From positions 2,294,001 through 2,358,000 of the forward strand of contig OZ220734.1 in the NCBI GenBank assembly GCA_965116945.1: a stretch of DNA of 64,000 nt, read 5' to 3'. This DNA comes from Plut-88900 sp965116945. GTDB taxonomy: Bacteria; Chloroflexota; Dehalococcoidia; Plut-88900. Positions 24,585 through 33,248 of this stretch are shown piece by piece (the stretch's first letter is position 1; every line of letters starts with the position of its first letter). Below the pieces are notes generated by a model, which worked only from the letters and a program-made list of their open reading frames with translations, had not been told where the DNA came from and did no database searches. A program made the position numbers and the translations under genes.

Positions 24585-25769
24585 TTAGCCCGCCGCCCTC
24601 GCCCCGAGCATTGGGGAAGACTTTTCGAACCTCGGCATCACCTGCTCAGCAAATAGCGACAGACTGTCCATCACCTGTTGGAAACTGAGACCCGGGATGT
24701 TCAGGAACAGGCCAACGTGGCTGCAATTCAACTCCGATTCCAATTCTCCGATTTTCTCCTTGACGAAGTCGGAGGTGCCGACCCAGAGGTGGCCATTTCG
24801 GCGCAGGAAGTCGAACCAGTCGTCGGATTTATCTTCAACGGTGAGAGTCTCACCTTCGGCGATGTAAATCTGCCGACCGGCCTTGGCCAATGGAGAGCGG
24901 TCGAAGAGGAAGTTGGTCCCGGCCCGGGCGGCAGCTAAGGCCTCGTCATCCATGCTCTTGACTACGAAACAGGGTTTCATGATGGCCAGGTTTTGGCCGA
25001 GCTCGACCTGATGTCCCGCTGCGTGGGCGGCGTCAAGGTACACCAGCCACCGTTCCTTTATGGTTGCAACCGGAGGCGAATAACACATGACATTCATCGC
25101 TCGCTGGGCGGCGAAAACGTGGGAGTCCAGGGCGTCGGCCATCTGCCAGATGGGCGGGTGAGGCTTCTGGTAGGGTTTCGGGTGCAGGCCAAGGGCCACC
25201 ATTTCGCCATCTTCCGAGAAGTGGCGGGGGCTCTTACCGGTGATCTCCTTTACTGTCTCCCTCCACCCCCGCACGGGAAAGGTGTAGAACTCGCCATCAT
25301 GCGTGAATGCTTCCTCAGTCCAGCCCTTGATGATGATATCCAGGCATTCGGCAAAGAGGCGGTAGTTCATGTCCTTGTTGCGTCGATCTGCAGCGGGGTG
25401 GAACTGGACGCCCGCACGGTTGTTTGCACCTCGCATGATGCCGAACTCCATGCGGCCTTCGCTCATCAGGTCCAGCATGGCGACGTCTTCGGCAACGTGG
25501 ATGGGGTGTCGGTCCGGGAGGGCCGTGCCGAGGGCTCCGAATCTCAGCGTACTGGTGCGAGGAATAAGGTCTCCGGCAACGAGGAGGGGGTTTGGGGCGG
25601 CATTGTAGTAGCCGTCCCAGGCGAAATGGTGTTCGGCGAACCACATGGTGGTGAAGCCGGCATCCTCGATTAGTCGGGCCTCCTCCCGCACTTCCTTCAT
25701 CAGCGCGTCCCAGCCGATGGCGTAATAGGGCTCCCCGACGTGATAGTAGGGGGTGCTGTCGAAACGCAT
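24585..25769 (-). CDS. LLM-class flavin-dependent oxidoreductase
   Basis: A 394-residue luciferase-like monooxygenase and the first gene of the six-gene minus-strand run. Diagnostic stretches are TTMWFAEHHFAWDGYYNAAPN, RHPIHVAEDVAMLDLMSEG, MEFGIMRGANNRAG and KPHPPIWQMADALD. It probably uses FMNH2 and O2. It differs enough from the LLM protein at 21273 that the two are likely to act on different intermediates. The 176-base divergent gap with the MBL gene should hold both promoters. Confidence 0.9.
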   Translation of the reverse strand: MRFDSTPYYHVGEPYYAIGWDALMKEVREEARLIEDAGFTTMWFAEHHFAWDGYYNAAPNPLLVAGDLIPRTSTLRFGALGTALPDRHPIHVAEDVAMLDLMSEGRMEFGIMRGANNRAGVQFHPAADRRNKDMNYRLFAECLDIIIKGWTEEAFTHDGEFYTFPVRGWRETVKEITGKSPRHFSEDGEMVALGLHPKPYQKPHPPIWQMADALDSHVFAAQRAMNVMCYSPPVATIKERWLVYLDAAHAAGHQVELGQNLAIMKPCFVVKSMDDEALAAARAGTNFLFDRSPLAKAGRQIYIAEGETLTVEDKSDDWFDFLRRNGHLWVGTSDFVKEKIGELESELNCSHVGLFLNIPGLSFQQVMDSLSLFAEQVMPRFEKSSPMLGARAAG

Positions 25770-25945
25770 TTGCTGTCCCTCGCTGTGGAGTCGTGCCTCG
25801 GGCCCCGCGGCCCGACTTTATCACTAAACCGCCCCTCGTGTCCCGACCCCGAGAGATGCCTGATAGCATCCCTTTCATGTCCTAGTTAAGATAGCGAGGC
25901 TGATCTAGCGCCATTTATGTGTTAACGCTGAGAGGAGGCCCAGAA

Positions 25946-26749
25946 ATGCCAGCTGAACAAGACATCCCTTTCCCCGAGCGTTGGATCGACGGGCTAGACT
26001 CCAGTGAGCCAAGCCTCCAGGTGCACCGTCATGCCGAAGGCACGTGGATATTGCGGCAGTCGCTGCTGGACCACTGGGAGGCGCCCTTTATGTATCTGTT
26101 TGCGGGGTCGGATAGGGCGATGCTTTTCGATACGGGCGCGCCAGGAAAGTTACCTCTTCGCGAGACAGTCGATGATCTGATCGGTAAGGAATTCCCACTT
26201 ATCGTTGCACACACACACTCCCATTTTGACCATCTCGCAGGGGACTGGCAGTTCGAGGGGCGGGCGAATACGAAGATAGTCGGGCACACGCCCGAGGAGG
26301 TGGCTGATTTCTTCGGAATGAAGCCGTGGCCCGTGACAAACACCACCGTTGACCTCGGCGACCGCACCATCGACCTGATTCCAATCCCGGGCCACGATAT
26401 TGCGGGCATCGCCACCTATGATCGGGACACGGCCATCCTGATAACCAACGACTTCCTGTATCCGGGCCGGCTGTACGTTCGGGACTTTCCGGCCTACAGG
26501 GCCAGCCTTCAGAGGATGATCGAGTTCACGGATGCGCGACCCGTGTCCTGGGTGCTGGGCTGTCATATAGAGATGACGAGGGAGCCGGGTGTCGACTACG
26601 AGCAGTCGGCGCCTACGCACCCGAACGAGCACAGGCTGGAAATGGGAATCGAGCACCTGAGAGAGCTGTGGGAGGCGATGAAGGGGATGGGGGACGAGGC
26701 ACGGCGAGAAGTGCACGACGACTTCATCATCGTGCCTCGGCTTGCCTGA
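25946..26749 (+). CDS. MBL-fold metallo-hydrolase
   Basis: A 267-residue metallo-beta-lactamase-fold enzyme. The metal motif is His91-x-His93-x-Asp95-His96 (THSHFDHLAGD), preceded by the LFDTGAPG strand and followed by the GHDIAGIATYDRDTAILITND region with its metal Asp and a late GCHIEM histidine. It binds two metals, usually zinc. I chose ATG 25946 because AGGAGG lies 7 bases upstream; a GTG at 25919 is open in frame. The substrate may be a lactone, thioester or phosphodiester. It is divergent from the LLM operon. Confidence 0.88.
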   Translation: MPAEQDIPFPERWIDGLDSSEPSLQVHRHAEGTWILRQSLLDHWEAPFMYLFAGSDRAMLFDTGAPGKLPLRETVDDLIGKEFPLIVAHTHSHFDHLAGDWQFEGRANTKIVGHTPEEVADFFGMKPWPVTNTTVDLGDRTIDLIPIPGHDIAGIATYDRDTAILITNDFLYPGRLYVRDFPAYRASLQRMIEFTDARPVSWVLGCHIEMTREPGVDYEQSAPTHPNEHRLEMGIEHLRELWEAMKGMGDEARREVHDDFIIVPRLA

Positions 26750-26752
26750 GGG

Positions 26753-27667
26753 CTATCGGACGTAGTCCCGGGTCAGCTTTTCGTAGAGGGCGATGTTGCC
26801 CATAGCGTGGTGGTCTTCCGTCGGGTGACCCTTGATGGCCTCTTCCTGCCGGAACTGGGCCTGTTCGGCATTCTGCTGGAGGTCGGCCATGAAGTCCCAT
26901 GAAGCCTTCATTGCGGCGTGCACGCAGCCCATGCTCACAAGAATGACCTTGTAGCCCATGTCGGAAAGCTGGCGGAATGACACTCGGCTCCTGCTACTTC
27001 CCCATTTCAAGGAGGAGGAGTAGTTGAAAACGATAGGTATTCCGGGCCGCTCCTTCTGCACTTCCAATGCGAATTTCTCAAACTCTCTGAGGGCGTCAGG
27101 GTCGCCGAACTCCGACCAGACCATGTCCGCGCCGAGGGATGCGTAGGTCCTCCCCCGACGGACCGCTTCTTCGAAACTCCCACCCTCGGCATCCCGGGCG
27201 TCGGTGCGGGCGATGATTGAGAAGTCGGGGTCTTGTCGGGCGGCAAGAGCAGCCTTGAACTTGCCGACGGCCTCGTCTAGCGGCAGCACTCTTTTGCCAG
27301 CGAGGTGTCCACAACGCTTGGGCGCAACCTGGTCTTCAATGTGAATACCGGCTGCGCCCGCACTTTCGTAACTTTCTACGGTGCGCATTACGGTCAATGC
27401 GTTGCCGAAGCCGTCGTCAGCGTCGGCGATGACTGGTAGTGAGGTGGCGTTAACGATCTGCGCTACATGAGAGACCATTTCGGAGGAAGAGAGGAAGCCC
27501 AGGTCGGCCTTTGCGAGTAGGGCCAGGGAGGTTGAATAACCGCTCATGTACACGAACTTGAGCCCAACCTTCTCCGCAATGGACGCGTCCAGGGCCCCGG
27601 TTACGCCGGTGCTGTATACGTAGTTGTTTTCCTGGAGGAGGCGCCGGAAGTCTTTGCCTTTGCTCAT
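26753..27667 (-). CDS. isocitrate lyase/PEP mutase family protein (methylisocitrate lyase-like)
   Basis: A 304-residue TIM-barrel enzyme of the ICL/PEPM superfamily. Metal ligands lie in ADADDGFGN (Asp82, Asp84, Asp85), and Cys119 in PKRCGHLAGK corresponds to the catalytic Cys of the KKCGH motif of isocitrate and methylisocitrate lyases. RTDARD is also family-typical. Presence of that Cys favours a C-C lyase over PEP mutase or oxaloacetate decarboxylase. It is the last gene of a tight operon after a PrpD-like and a tricarballylate-dehydrogenase-like gene, which fits cleavage of a tricarboxylate to succinate or pyruvate plus a keto acid. Confidence 0.88.
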   Translation of the reverse strand: MSKGKDFRRLLQENNYVYSTGVTGALDASIAEKVGLKFVYMSGYSTSLALLAKADLGFLSSSEMVSHVAQIVNATSLPVIADADDGFGNALTVMRTVESYESAGAAGIHIEDQVAPKRCGHLAGKRVLPLDEAVGKFKAALAARQDPDFSIIARTDARDAEGGSFEEAVRRGRTYASLGADMVWSEFGDPDALREFEKFALEVQKERPGIPIVFNYSSSLKWGSSRSRVSFRQLSDMGYKVILVSMGCVHAAMKASWDFMADLQQNAEQAQFRQEEAIKGHPTEDHHAMGNIALYEKLTRDYVR

Positions 27668-27683
27668 GTGTTGTCCTTGGGAT

Positions 27684-29036
27684 TCAGCCTTGCTTTGCGG
27701 GGGACAGGAGTCGGGCTAGGACGGCGGTGTCCGGCTCATCCTCCAGATTGCCGACTCGATCAATAACCTCTTCGATATCCTCAGCCTGAATCACATTGGA
27801 GGCGTAAGTCCTGAACTTATTGCTCATCTCTTCGAAGGAATAGGGCTTGGTCGGGGCTCCTTTCCAGTCGGTCGCCTCCAGCCTAATCTTTCGGTTGCCG
27901 GTTCCAATCGTTATGGTTGCCATAGGCTTCTCGCCCATCTCCACTGCCTTTAACTCAACTCGTTCCGACAGATCTCTCACTCCCATGTCATTGACCGTAG
28001 ATTCCGTGAATAAGGAGGGGTCTCTAATGTCGCGAAGGAGGGCCAGGGCCAGAGAGAAGGGCAAACTGTACTGGGCCCCGAGGATGGTGGTGGGTGAATT
28101 CTGTGCATGCTTCCGCACGACGGTTGGATTGGTCTCAACTCGCACCGATTCAATATCTCGCCCATGCAATCCTGACTCTTGTCTGAAACTAACTACCCTG
28201 TCAATGACGGGGTGAAAGGAGAGGTGGCAAGCGTAGGCTTTGCAGCTTACATCGAAGAGAACCCATCGGGTTCCCAGGTCCTGGGTTAGAAGGGAGGGGT
28301 TGGGGGCGGGGGAGTAGACGTTCAGGAAACCGCGGTCGCCTTCCAGGACGGTGGTCGGGCCCGTGTACCCTTTTTGCGCAAGTAAGGCGCTTTCCAGACC
28401 GGTCTGAGCCGCCCTGCCGAGGTGGAGTCGTTTGGTCATTGCGCCTTCCAGGGCGAACTCCATAATGCCGGCGCCGTGGGAACCGGCTATGCCAAGGGCG
28501 TTTACCAGCTGTTCCACCTCCAGTCCCAAACTCTTACCGGCAGCCATGGCCGACCCAAAGGGCCCGTTGGTGCCCGGACCGTGAAAACCAGCCTTGTCTT
28601 CAACTAACCGTCCCGCCGCCCGACCTATCCGACACACCGACTCATACGCCAGGGCGAAAGCTTCCAGGAAATGCCTTCCATTAATAGGCTTCGATTGTGC
28701 CACGGCGAGAAGGGCCGGAAGGACAACAGCCCCTGGGTGGCACGAACCTGGGTAGTAGGCCTGGTCTGTCTCGAAGCCGGCGATGGCGGTGCCGTTAGCA
28801 AGCGCTGCGTAGGGCATCGATACGGCCTTGGGTGTTCCCAGAACCGAGCATCTGCCGTAACTTCCGTTTTCCGAGGCCAGTTCCTGGACCATCTTTGCCC
28901 ACGGGGTCCGAGCCCCGACCAGTGCGCTGGCCAAGTTGTCGAGCAGGAAGACTCGACAAGCGTTGATGACATCGGAGGGCAGGTCATCATAGCGAGTGTC
29001 ATGGACGAATTGGGCCAGCTGACGCGTCTCGTTCAT
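27684..29036 (-). CDS. MmgE/PrpD family protein
   Basis: A 450-residue protein of the MmgE/PrpD family, which includes 2-methylcitrate dehydratase and cis-aconitate decarboxylase. Typical stretches are DVINACRVFLLDNLASALVG, GSCHPGAVVLPALLAVAQ, GSHGAGIMEFALEGAMTKRLHLGRA (split by the family His/Lys pair) and CKAYACHLSFHPVIDRVV. It lies 13 bases after the tricarballylate-dehydrogenase-like gene and 16 bases before the lyase. From that context it may hydrate or decarboxylate cis-aconitate or a methylated analogue. The sequence alone does not decide between these reactions. Confidence 0.9.
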   Translation of the reverse strand: MNETRQLAQFVHDTRYDDLPSDVINACRVFLLDNLASALVGARTPWAKMVQELASENGSYGRCSVLGTPKAVSMPYAALANGTAIAGFETDQAYYPGSCHPGAVVLPALLAVAQSKPINGRHFLEAFALAYESVCRIGRAAGRLVEDKAGFHGPGTNGPFGSAMAAGKSLGLEVEQLVNALGIAGSHGAGIMEFALEGAMTKRLHLGRAAQTGLESALLAQKGYTGPTTVLEGDRGFLNVYSPAPNPSLLTQDLGTRWVLFDVSCKAYACHLSFHPVIDRVVSFRQESGLHGRDIESVRVETNPTVVRKHAQNSPTTILGAQYSLPFSLALALLRDIRDPSLFTESTVNDMGVRDLSERVELKAVEMGEKPMATITIGTGNRKIRLEATDWKGAPTKPYSFEEMSNKFRTYASNVIQAEDIEEVIDRVGNLEDEPDTAVLARLLSPAKQG

Positions 29037-29049
29037 CTTATGTATTGTC

Positions 29050-30528
29050 CTAGCGGAGTGAATGCTCTGCCGCGTTCCTGCCAGCTATGCGTCCAAAAAC
29101 TGCCCCTCGCATCAAGCCCGACCCGCCGGGGTAGTTATGGTAGAAGAACTCGCCGGTAATCTCGCCTGTAGCGTAGAGTCCAGGGATGGGACCGCCGGAG
29201 ATGTTCAGGACTCGGGCGTCCGTGTCAATCTTCAGTCCACCAAAGGTGAATGTTATGCCGCAGGTAACAGGATAAACGGCGAATGGTGGGGCGTTGAGGG
29301 GTTGGGCCCAGTTGGACTTAGGAGGCTCCAGGCCTACTGTGCCGTTTCCATCTTTCGTCGTCGGGTCGAAGGGTCCTCTGAAGGCGGAGAGGTTGAAGTC
29401 TCGGACCGTACTCAGGAGAGATTGGGCCGCAAAGCCCAGGTCGTCTTCCAGTTCATCGATCGTGCGGCCCAGGACAGGTTCTGCGGTCTCATATCGAGGT
29501 TCGAGAAGGTGCATGGTCCTCTTGTCGAAGATCTGAAATGCCACCCCTGAAGGCTGCTCAAGTATGAGGCCGCCCGCCTTAGCGTAGGTGTAGGCCCCGA
29601 GGTCTTCCCCCTCGTCCATGAACCTATGTCCGTCCCGGTTGACCATGATCCCGTAGGGGTAGGAGAGGCGATTCGTATTGTCCGTGAGCTTCAAGTCCCC
29701 GACATCCGGGGCGAAGGCGTCGATGGGAGTGGCATGGCACCCGTTCCACTGCCCGGCGCCAGCGGCACCTGCATCCAATGCCGCCTCCAGAACTTCGCCG
29801 GTGTTGTGGCGGGTACCTCGAACCTTGACGTTTTCCCATTTGGAACCAAGGTGTCGGGCGCGCATTTCCGGGTTGGCCTCAAAGCCTCCGCTTGCAAGCA
29901 CCACCGCCTTTGCGGAAAGCCTGTCAGGGCCATTCTTCCCTTCAACAAGGAGGTCAACACAATTGTCAGGGTGGCCGGCTTCTATCCCGGTAACCTTAAC
30001 GCCGTACCTTATCTCAATGTTATCTCGTTCAACGGCTTTGAATAACGCAGCTACAAGACCTACTCCCCTACCCTTGGCCTCCAGGACGCTTCCAGGGTTG
30101 TACCTCTTCACGCCGTCCGACCCCGCGATGGACCACAGGCCAGTCCATTCCCACTCAATTCCATGGGCGGCCATCCACTCCATGGTTGGACGCGATTCAT
30201 CTACTAATTTCCTGGACAAGTCAGGGTTAGCCTTTTCCCGGGTGACCTTCATTAGGTCTTCGTAAAATCGGTCGGCAGGGTATTGGTCGGCCTCCACCCG
30301 AGCGGCGCGCTCGCTTTCAGGCAGAAGGGCCATCACTTCATCAATGGAATCATATGCAAACCGGAACAGGCCCCCGCTGAAACGGCTGTTGCCGCCGCGC
30401 TCGGATTTGGGCGCCTTTTCCAAAACGAGGACCCGGGCCCCGGCTTCATGGGCAGAGAGGGCTGCCGTGAGGGCGGCGTTTCCCGCACCGACCGCTATCA
30501 CATCGTACCGTTCGTCGTTTGAGTCCAT
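29050..30528 (-). CDS. FAD-dependent tricarballylate dehydrogenase-like protein (TcuA-like)
   Basis: A 492-residue flavoprotein of the fumarate reductase/succinate dehydrogenase flavoprotein family. The FAD-binding opening is VIAVGAGNAALTAALSA, followed by KSERGGNSRFSGGLFRFAY, which closely resembles TcuA as I remember it. The C-terminal half has YPVTCGITFTFGGLKIDTDARVL broken by family Gly residues, and GLYATGEITGEFFYHNYPGGSG. TcuA oxidises tricarballylate to cis-aconitate. TcuB, its usual electron acceptor, is not in the window. It is the first gene of an operon with a PrpD-like and an ICL-like gene. A 3-oxosteroid or urocanate-type dehydrogenase is less likely. Confidence 0.85.
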   Translation of the reverse strand: MDSNDERYDVIAVGAGNAALTAALSAHEAGARVLVLEKAPKSERGGNSRFSGGLFRFAYDSIDEVMALLPESERAARVEADQYPADRFYEDLMKVTREKANPDLSRKLVDESRPTMEWMAAHGIEWEWTGLWSIAGSDGVKRYNPGSVLEAKGRGVGLVAALFKAVERDNIEIRYGVKVTGIEAGHPDNCVDLLVEGKNGPDRLSAKAVVLASGGFEANPEMRARHLGSKWENVKVRGTRHNTGEVLEAALDAGAAGAGQWNGCHATPIDAFAPDVGDLKLTDNTNRLSYPYGIMVNRDGHRFMDEGEDLGAYTYAKAGGLILEQPSGVAFQIFDKRTMHLLEPRYETAEPVLGRTIDELEDDLGFAAQSLLSTVRDFNLSAFRGPFDPTTKDGNGTVGLEPPKSNWAQPLNAPPFAVYPVTCGITFTFGGLKIDTDARVLNISGGPIPGLYATGEITGEFFYHNYPGGSGLMRGAVFGRIAGRNAAEHSLR

Positions 30529-30688
30529 TCCACCTTCCGTTGGATATTGTATCAGCCAGTATCCGACTGTCCGGCATATTCAGCAGGACTTTAGGTAAGG
30601 CTTGGTCTTGCAATTCCACCCCGGTACAAATACATTACCCTAGGCGTCCTGAATCGAAACTGTCGGGCGTCGTGAATAAGGAGGAATC

Positions 30689-31048
30689 GTGCAAGTATTC
30701 AACATGAACGAAATGCCCAAGAACGTCGAGGGTGAAAACCCAATGTTCGTTGGATCGGTAGCTACCCAGAGGATGGTCACAAAGGACGTATCGGACCACA
30801 TGCTCATTGGAAACGTGACGTTCAGCCCGGGGGCCCGGACGAAGCGTCACACCCATGAAACGGACCAGGTGATTGTCGTGACCGGGGGCAAGGGAATCCT
30901 CGCCACCGATGAAGAAGAGAATGTAGTTACCGTTGGCGACGTTGTCCACGTACCCACCGGCGAGATTCACTGGCACGGAGCGACCCAGGACTCGTCCTTC
31001 TCGCAAATCTCCGTCCTGCTCCCGGGCGAGAACAAGATCCTGGACTAG
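30689..31048 (+). CDS. cupin domain protein
   Basis: A 119-residue single-domain cupin. Motif 1 is FSPGARTKRHTHETDQVIVVTGG (with His-x-His and a Glu) and motif 2 is GDVVHVPTGEIHWHGA, which together provide a 3-His-type metal site. Such small cupins act as dioxygenases, isomerases or decarboxylases (for example carboxymuconolactone-type). It starts at GTG 30689 with AAGGAGG 4 bases upstream. It is divergent from the TcuA-like operon and 30 bases ahead of the cyclophilin lipoprotein. Confidence 0.88.
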   Translation: MQVFNMNEMPKNVEGENPMFVGSVATQRMVTKDVSDHMLIGNVTFSPGARTKRHTHETDQVIVVTGGKGILATDEEENVVTVGDVVHVPTGEIHWHGATQDSSFSQISVLLPGENKILD

Positions 31049-31078
31049 GCCCGACCAGGCAATATCCCGAGTAACGCG

Positions 31079-31744
31079 ATGTCGAGGCAAGCAATGAGTT
31101 TTGTCGTGAAGAAGCTGATCCTGCTATTGGCAGCCTTGTCCCTTGCCGTCTTGATAATCGCAGCATGCTCGGGCTCCGAGCCCCCGACTGCAACATCCGC
31201 TCCACAGACTTCAACCACAGGAGAAAGCACCATCAAGCAGTACAACGATCCCCCCGCAATGTCCATCAACCCTGAGAAATCCTATACCGCCAAACTCAAG
31301 ACCAACCACGGCGAAGTCACGATTGAGCTTTACGCCGCCGACGCTCCAGTCACCGTAAACAGCTTCGTCTTCCTGGCCCGGGACAACTTCTACGACGGGG
31401 TCATATTCCACCGTGTCATAGAAGGCTTCATGATCCAGGGCGGAGACCCGACGGGCACGGGCACCGGAGGCCCCGGCTATCGATTCGAGGACGAGATTGT
31501 TCCGTCGCTGACCTTCGCAGAGCCGGGCCTGCTGGCTATGGCCAACGCGGGCCCCGGGACCAATGGGAGCCAGTTCTTCATCACCGTGACCCCCACCCCC
31601 CACCTGAACGGGAATCACACGATCTTCGGGAAGGTGACGACGGGGTATGACGTGGTGCTGGCTATCTCGCAGGTGGACACCGGGCCCCGGGATAAACCGG
31701 CAAGCGACGTCGTTATCGAGAGCGTAGATATTACCGAGGGCTAA
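31079..31744 (+). CDS. peptidylprolyl isomerase (cyclophilin-type) lipoprotein
   Basis: A 221-residue exported foldase. Residues 1-29 form a lipoprotein signal peptide with a Lys-Lys N-region, hydrophobic core and lipobox VLIIAAC, placing the lipidated Cys at 30. After a Ser/Thr/Pro linker the cyclophilin domain starts near residue 68: VTIELYAADAPVTVNSFVFL, FHRVIEGFMIQGGDPTG, then SQFFITVTPTPHLNGNHTIFG interrupted only by usual variation. It probably speeds prolyl isomerisation in proteins outside the membrane. A strong terminator hairpin follows 23 bases after the stop. Confidence 0.92.
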   Translation: MSRQAMSFVVKKLILLLAALSLAVLIIAACSGSEPPTATSAPQTSTTGESTIKQYNDPPAMSINPEKSYTAKLKTNHGEVTIELYAADAPVTVNSFVFLARDNFYDGVIFHRVIEGFMIQGGDPTGTGTGGPGYRFEDEIVPSLTFAEPGLLAMANAGPGTNGSQFFITVTPTPHLNGNHTIFGKVTTGYDVVLAISQVDTGPRDKPASDVVIESVDITEG

Positions 31745-31767
31745 CGCCCGCCTCCTTATCGAGGAAA

Positions 31768-31806
31768 AGAGAATTGAGGGTGCGGGACTCGCACCCTCAA
31801 TTCTCT
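31768..31806. terminator. bidirectional terminator hairpin
   Basis: A perfect 17-bp stem (arm AGAGAATTGAGGGTGCG) with a 5-base loop between the convergent cyclophilin and hydantoinase-like genes. An A-run precedes it (GGAAAAG) and TTCTCTC is in the distal arm, so it can work in both directions. Confidence 0.88.
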
Positions 31807-31823
31807 CAACTGCTTTCAGCAGG

Positions 31824-33224
31824 CTATAGCGGCTGGTGTGGGCCGCGCATCACCCTTTGTCCCCTCCCCCTAGCCCCGACAAGTTCGCCGTTTTCGACTA
31901 TCACTTCCCCTCGGGAGATTGTGTACTCCGGCCAGCCCTTTATCTCGCGGCCTTCGTAGATGTCAAAACCGGCATTTGAAGCCATTTCTTCGCCACGGAT
32001 AGTTCGGCTGCGGTCCGGATCCCAGACGGCAATATCCGCGTCCGAGCCCACCGCTATAGTCCCCTTCTGCGGGAACATGCCGAACAGCCTGGCCGGTGTC
32101 GTGGAAACGAGGTCGACCCACTTGTTGACGGTAATTCGGTCAGTCCTTACGCCCTCGTCGTAGAGCATAGGGAGCATGGTCTCCAGGTTGGCCATTCCGG
32201 GGAGGTAATTGCCGACGTTCAGATTGGGGTTGAGCTTCTGGTCCCACTTCCAGGGCGCGTGATCGCTACAGACCGTCTGTATGTCCCCGGCGTTAATCCC
32301 GTGCCACAGGGCCTCCACGTCCGCGGGGTCTCGCAGGGGGGGCCAACCGGTGTATTTCTCGGCGTTGGGTTCATCGTAGTTACGCTCGTCGAGGTGGAGA
32401 TAAATGGGTCGAGTCTCGACGTAGACACGCTGGCCCTGGCCCTGGTTTCGGCGGGTCACGTCGAGGGCAGCTTTCGATGACAGGTGAACTACGTAGATGG
32501 TGGCCCCCGTGGCCCGGCCGATGGCTATGGCTCTCGCCGTAGCAATGGCTTCGGCGTAGTCCGGGCGGCTGTCATTGTAGTACTTGATGCCAGACTTTCC
32601 TTCACCGATCAGGCGTCGAGCGAGGTACCCGTTGATGGGCTGGTCTTCGCAGTGCATCATGGTGATCATGCCGTTCTGGTGGGCCGTATCGATGGCCTTG
32701 ATGAAGTCCTTGACTCGCCTGTCGAACTGGAAGAGGGTGAAAATCTTGATGCTGAAGTAGCCGTTCTCGGCGAGCCTGGGTATTTCGGAGATGATGTCTG
32801 GGGTGGGGTGGTAGATAATCGGGTGGAGGGTGAAGTCGAGCACCGAGTTGGCAAGGGCGCTGGCCTCCGAACGGGCGAGCATCTCCAGCAGTCCCTCCTC
32901 CCCGTTCCCCTCTCCCTCGTCGCCCAGGGGCGCAACCATGTTCCCGAAGGTGGTAATGCCGCCGATTGCGGCACCCGCGGAGCCTTCGTAGTAGCCGTCA
33001 ACCATGCCCCGCCAGTCGGGTCCAAGCCCTTCGTCCGGCTCGAAATGAACGTGGACGTCCACACCTCCGGGCGTCACGAGCTTGCCTGAGGCGTCGACTT
33101 CCCGGGCCCCGTCCATCACCCCTCCGATCTGGGCGATTACCCCACCCCTCACCCCGATGTCGGCGGTGTAATTTGCGTCAGCGGTGACTACGTTGCCGCT
33201 TCTGATTACCAGGTCCATGTTCAT
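31824..33224 (-). CDS. dihydropyrimidinase / D-hydantoinase family protein
   Basis: A 466-residue cyclic amidohydrolase. His58-x-His60 (GGVDVHVHFEPD), Lys160 in YFSIKIFT (position of the carbamylated metal-bridging Lys), His in TMMHCED and VVHLSS, and Asp in VCSDHAPW form the binuclear metal site of dihydropyrimidinase/hydantoinase. It hydrolyses cyclic ureides such as dihydrouracil or 5-substituted hydantoins to N-carbamoyl amino acids. The start ATG follows GGAGG. The gene is followed on the minus strand by no gene before the terminator, and preceded by the asparaginase-like gene, a setting compatible with amide or ureide degradation. Confidence 0.9.
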   Translation of the reverse strand: MNMDLVIRSGNVVTADANYTADIGVRGGVIAQIGGVMDGAREVDASGKLVTPGGVDVHVHFEPDEGLGPDWRGMVDGYYEGSAGAAIGGITTFGNMVAPLGDEGEGNGEEGLLEMLARSEASALANSVLDFTLHPIIYHPTPDIISEIPRLAENGYFSIKIFTLFQFDRRVKDFIKAIDTAHQNGMITMMHCEDQPINGYLARRLIGEGKSGIKYYNDSRPDYAEAIATARAIAIGRATGATIYVVHLSSKAALDVTRRNQGQGQRVYVETRPIYLHLDERNYDEPNAEKYTGWPPLRDPADVEALWHGINAGDIQTVCSDHAPWKWDQKLNPNLNVGNYLPGMANLETMLPMLYDEGVRTDRITVNKWVDLVSTTPARLFGMFPQKGTIAVGSDADIAVWDPDRSRTIRGEEMASNAGFDIYEGREIKGWPEYTISRGEVIVENGELVGARGRGQRVMRGPHQPL

Positions 33225-33248
33225 ATCGTGCCTCCTACGGTCGAGGGC

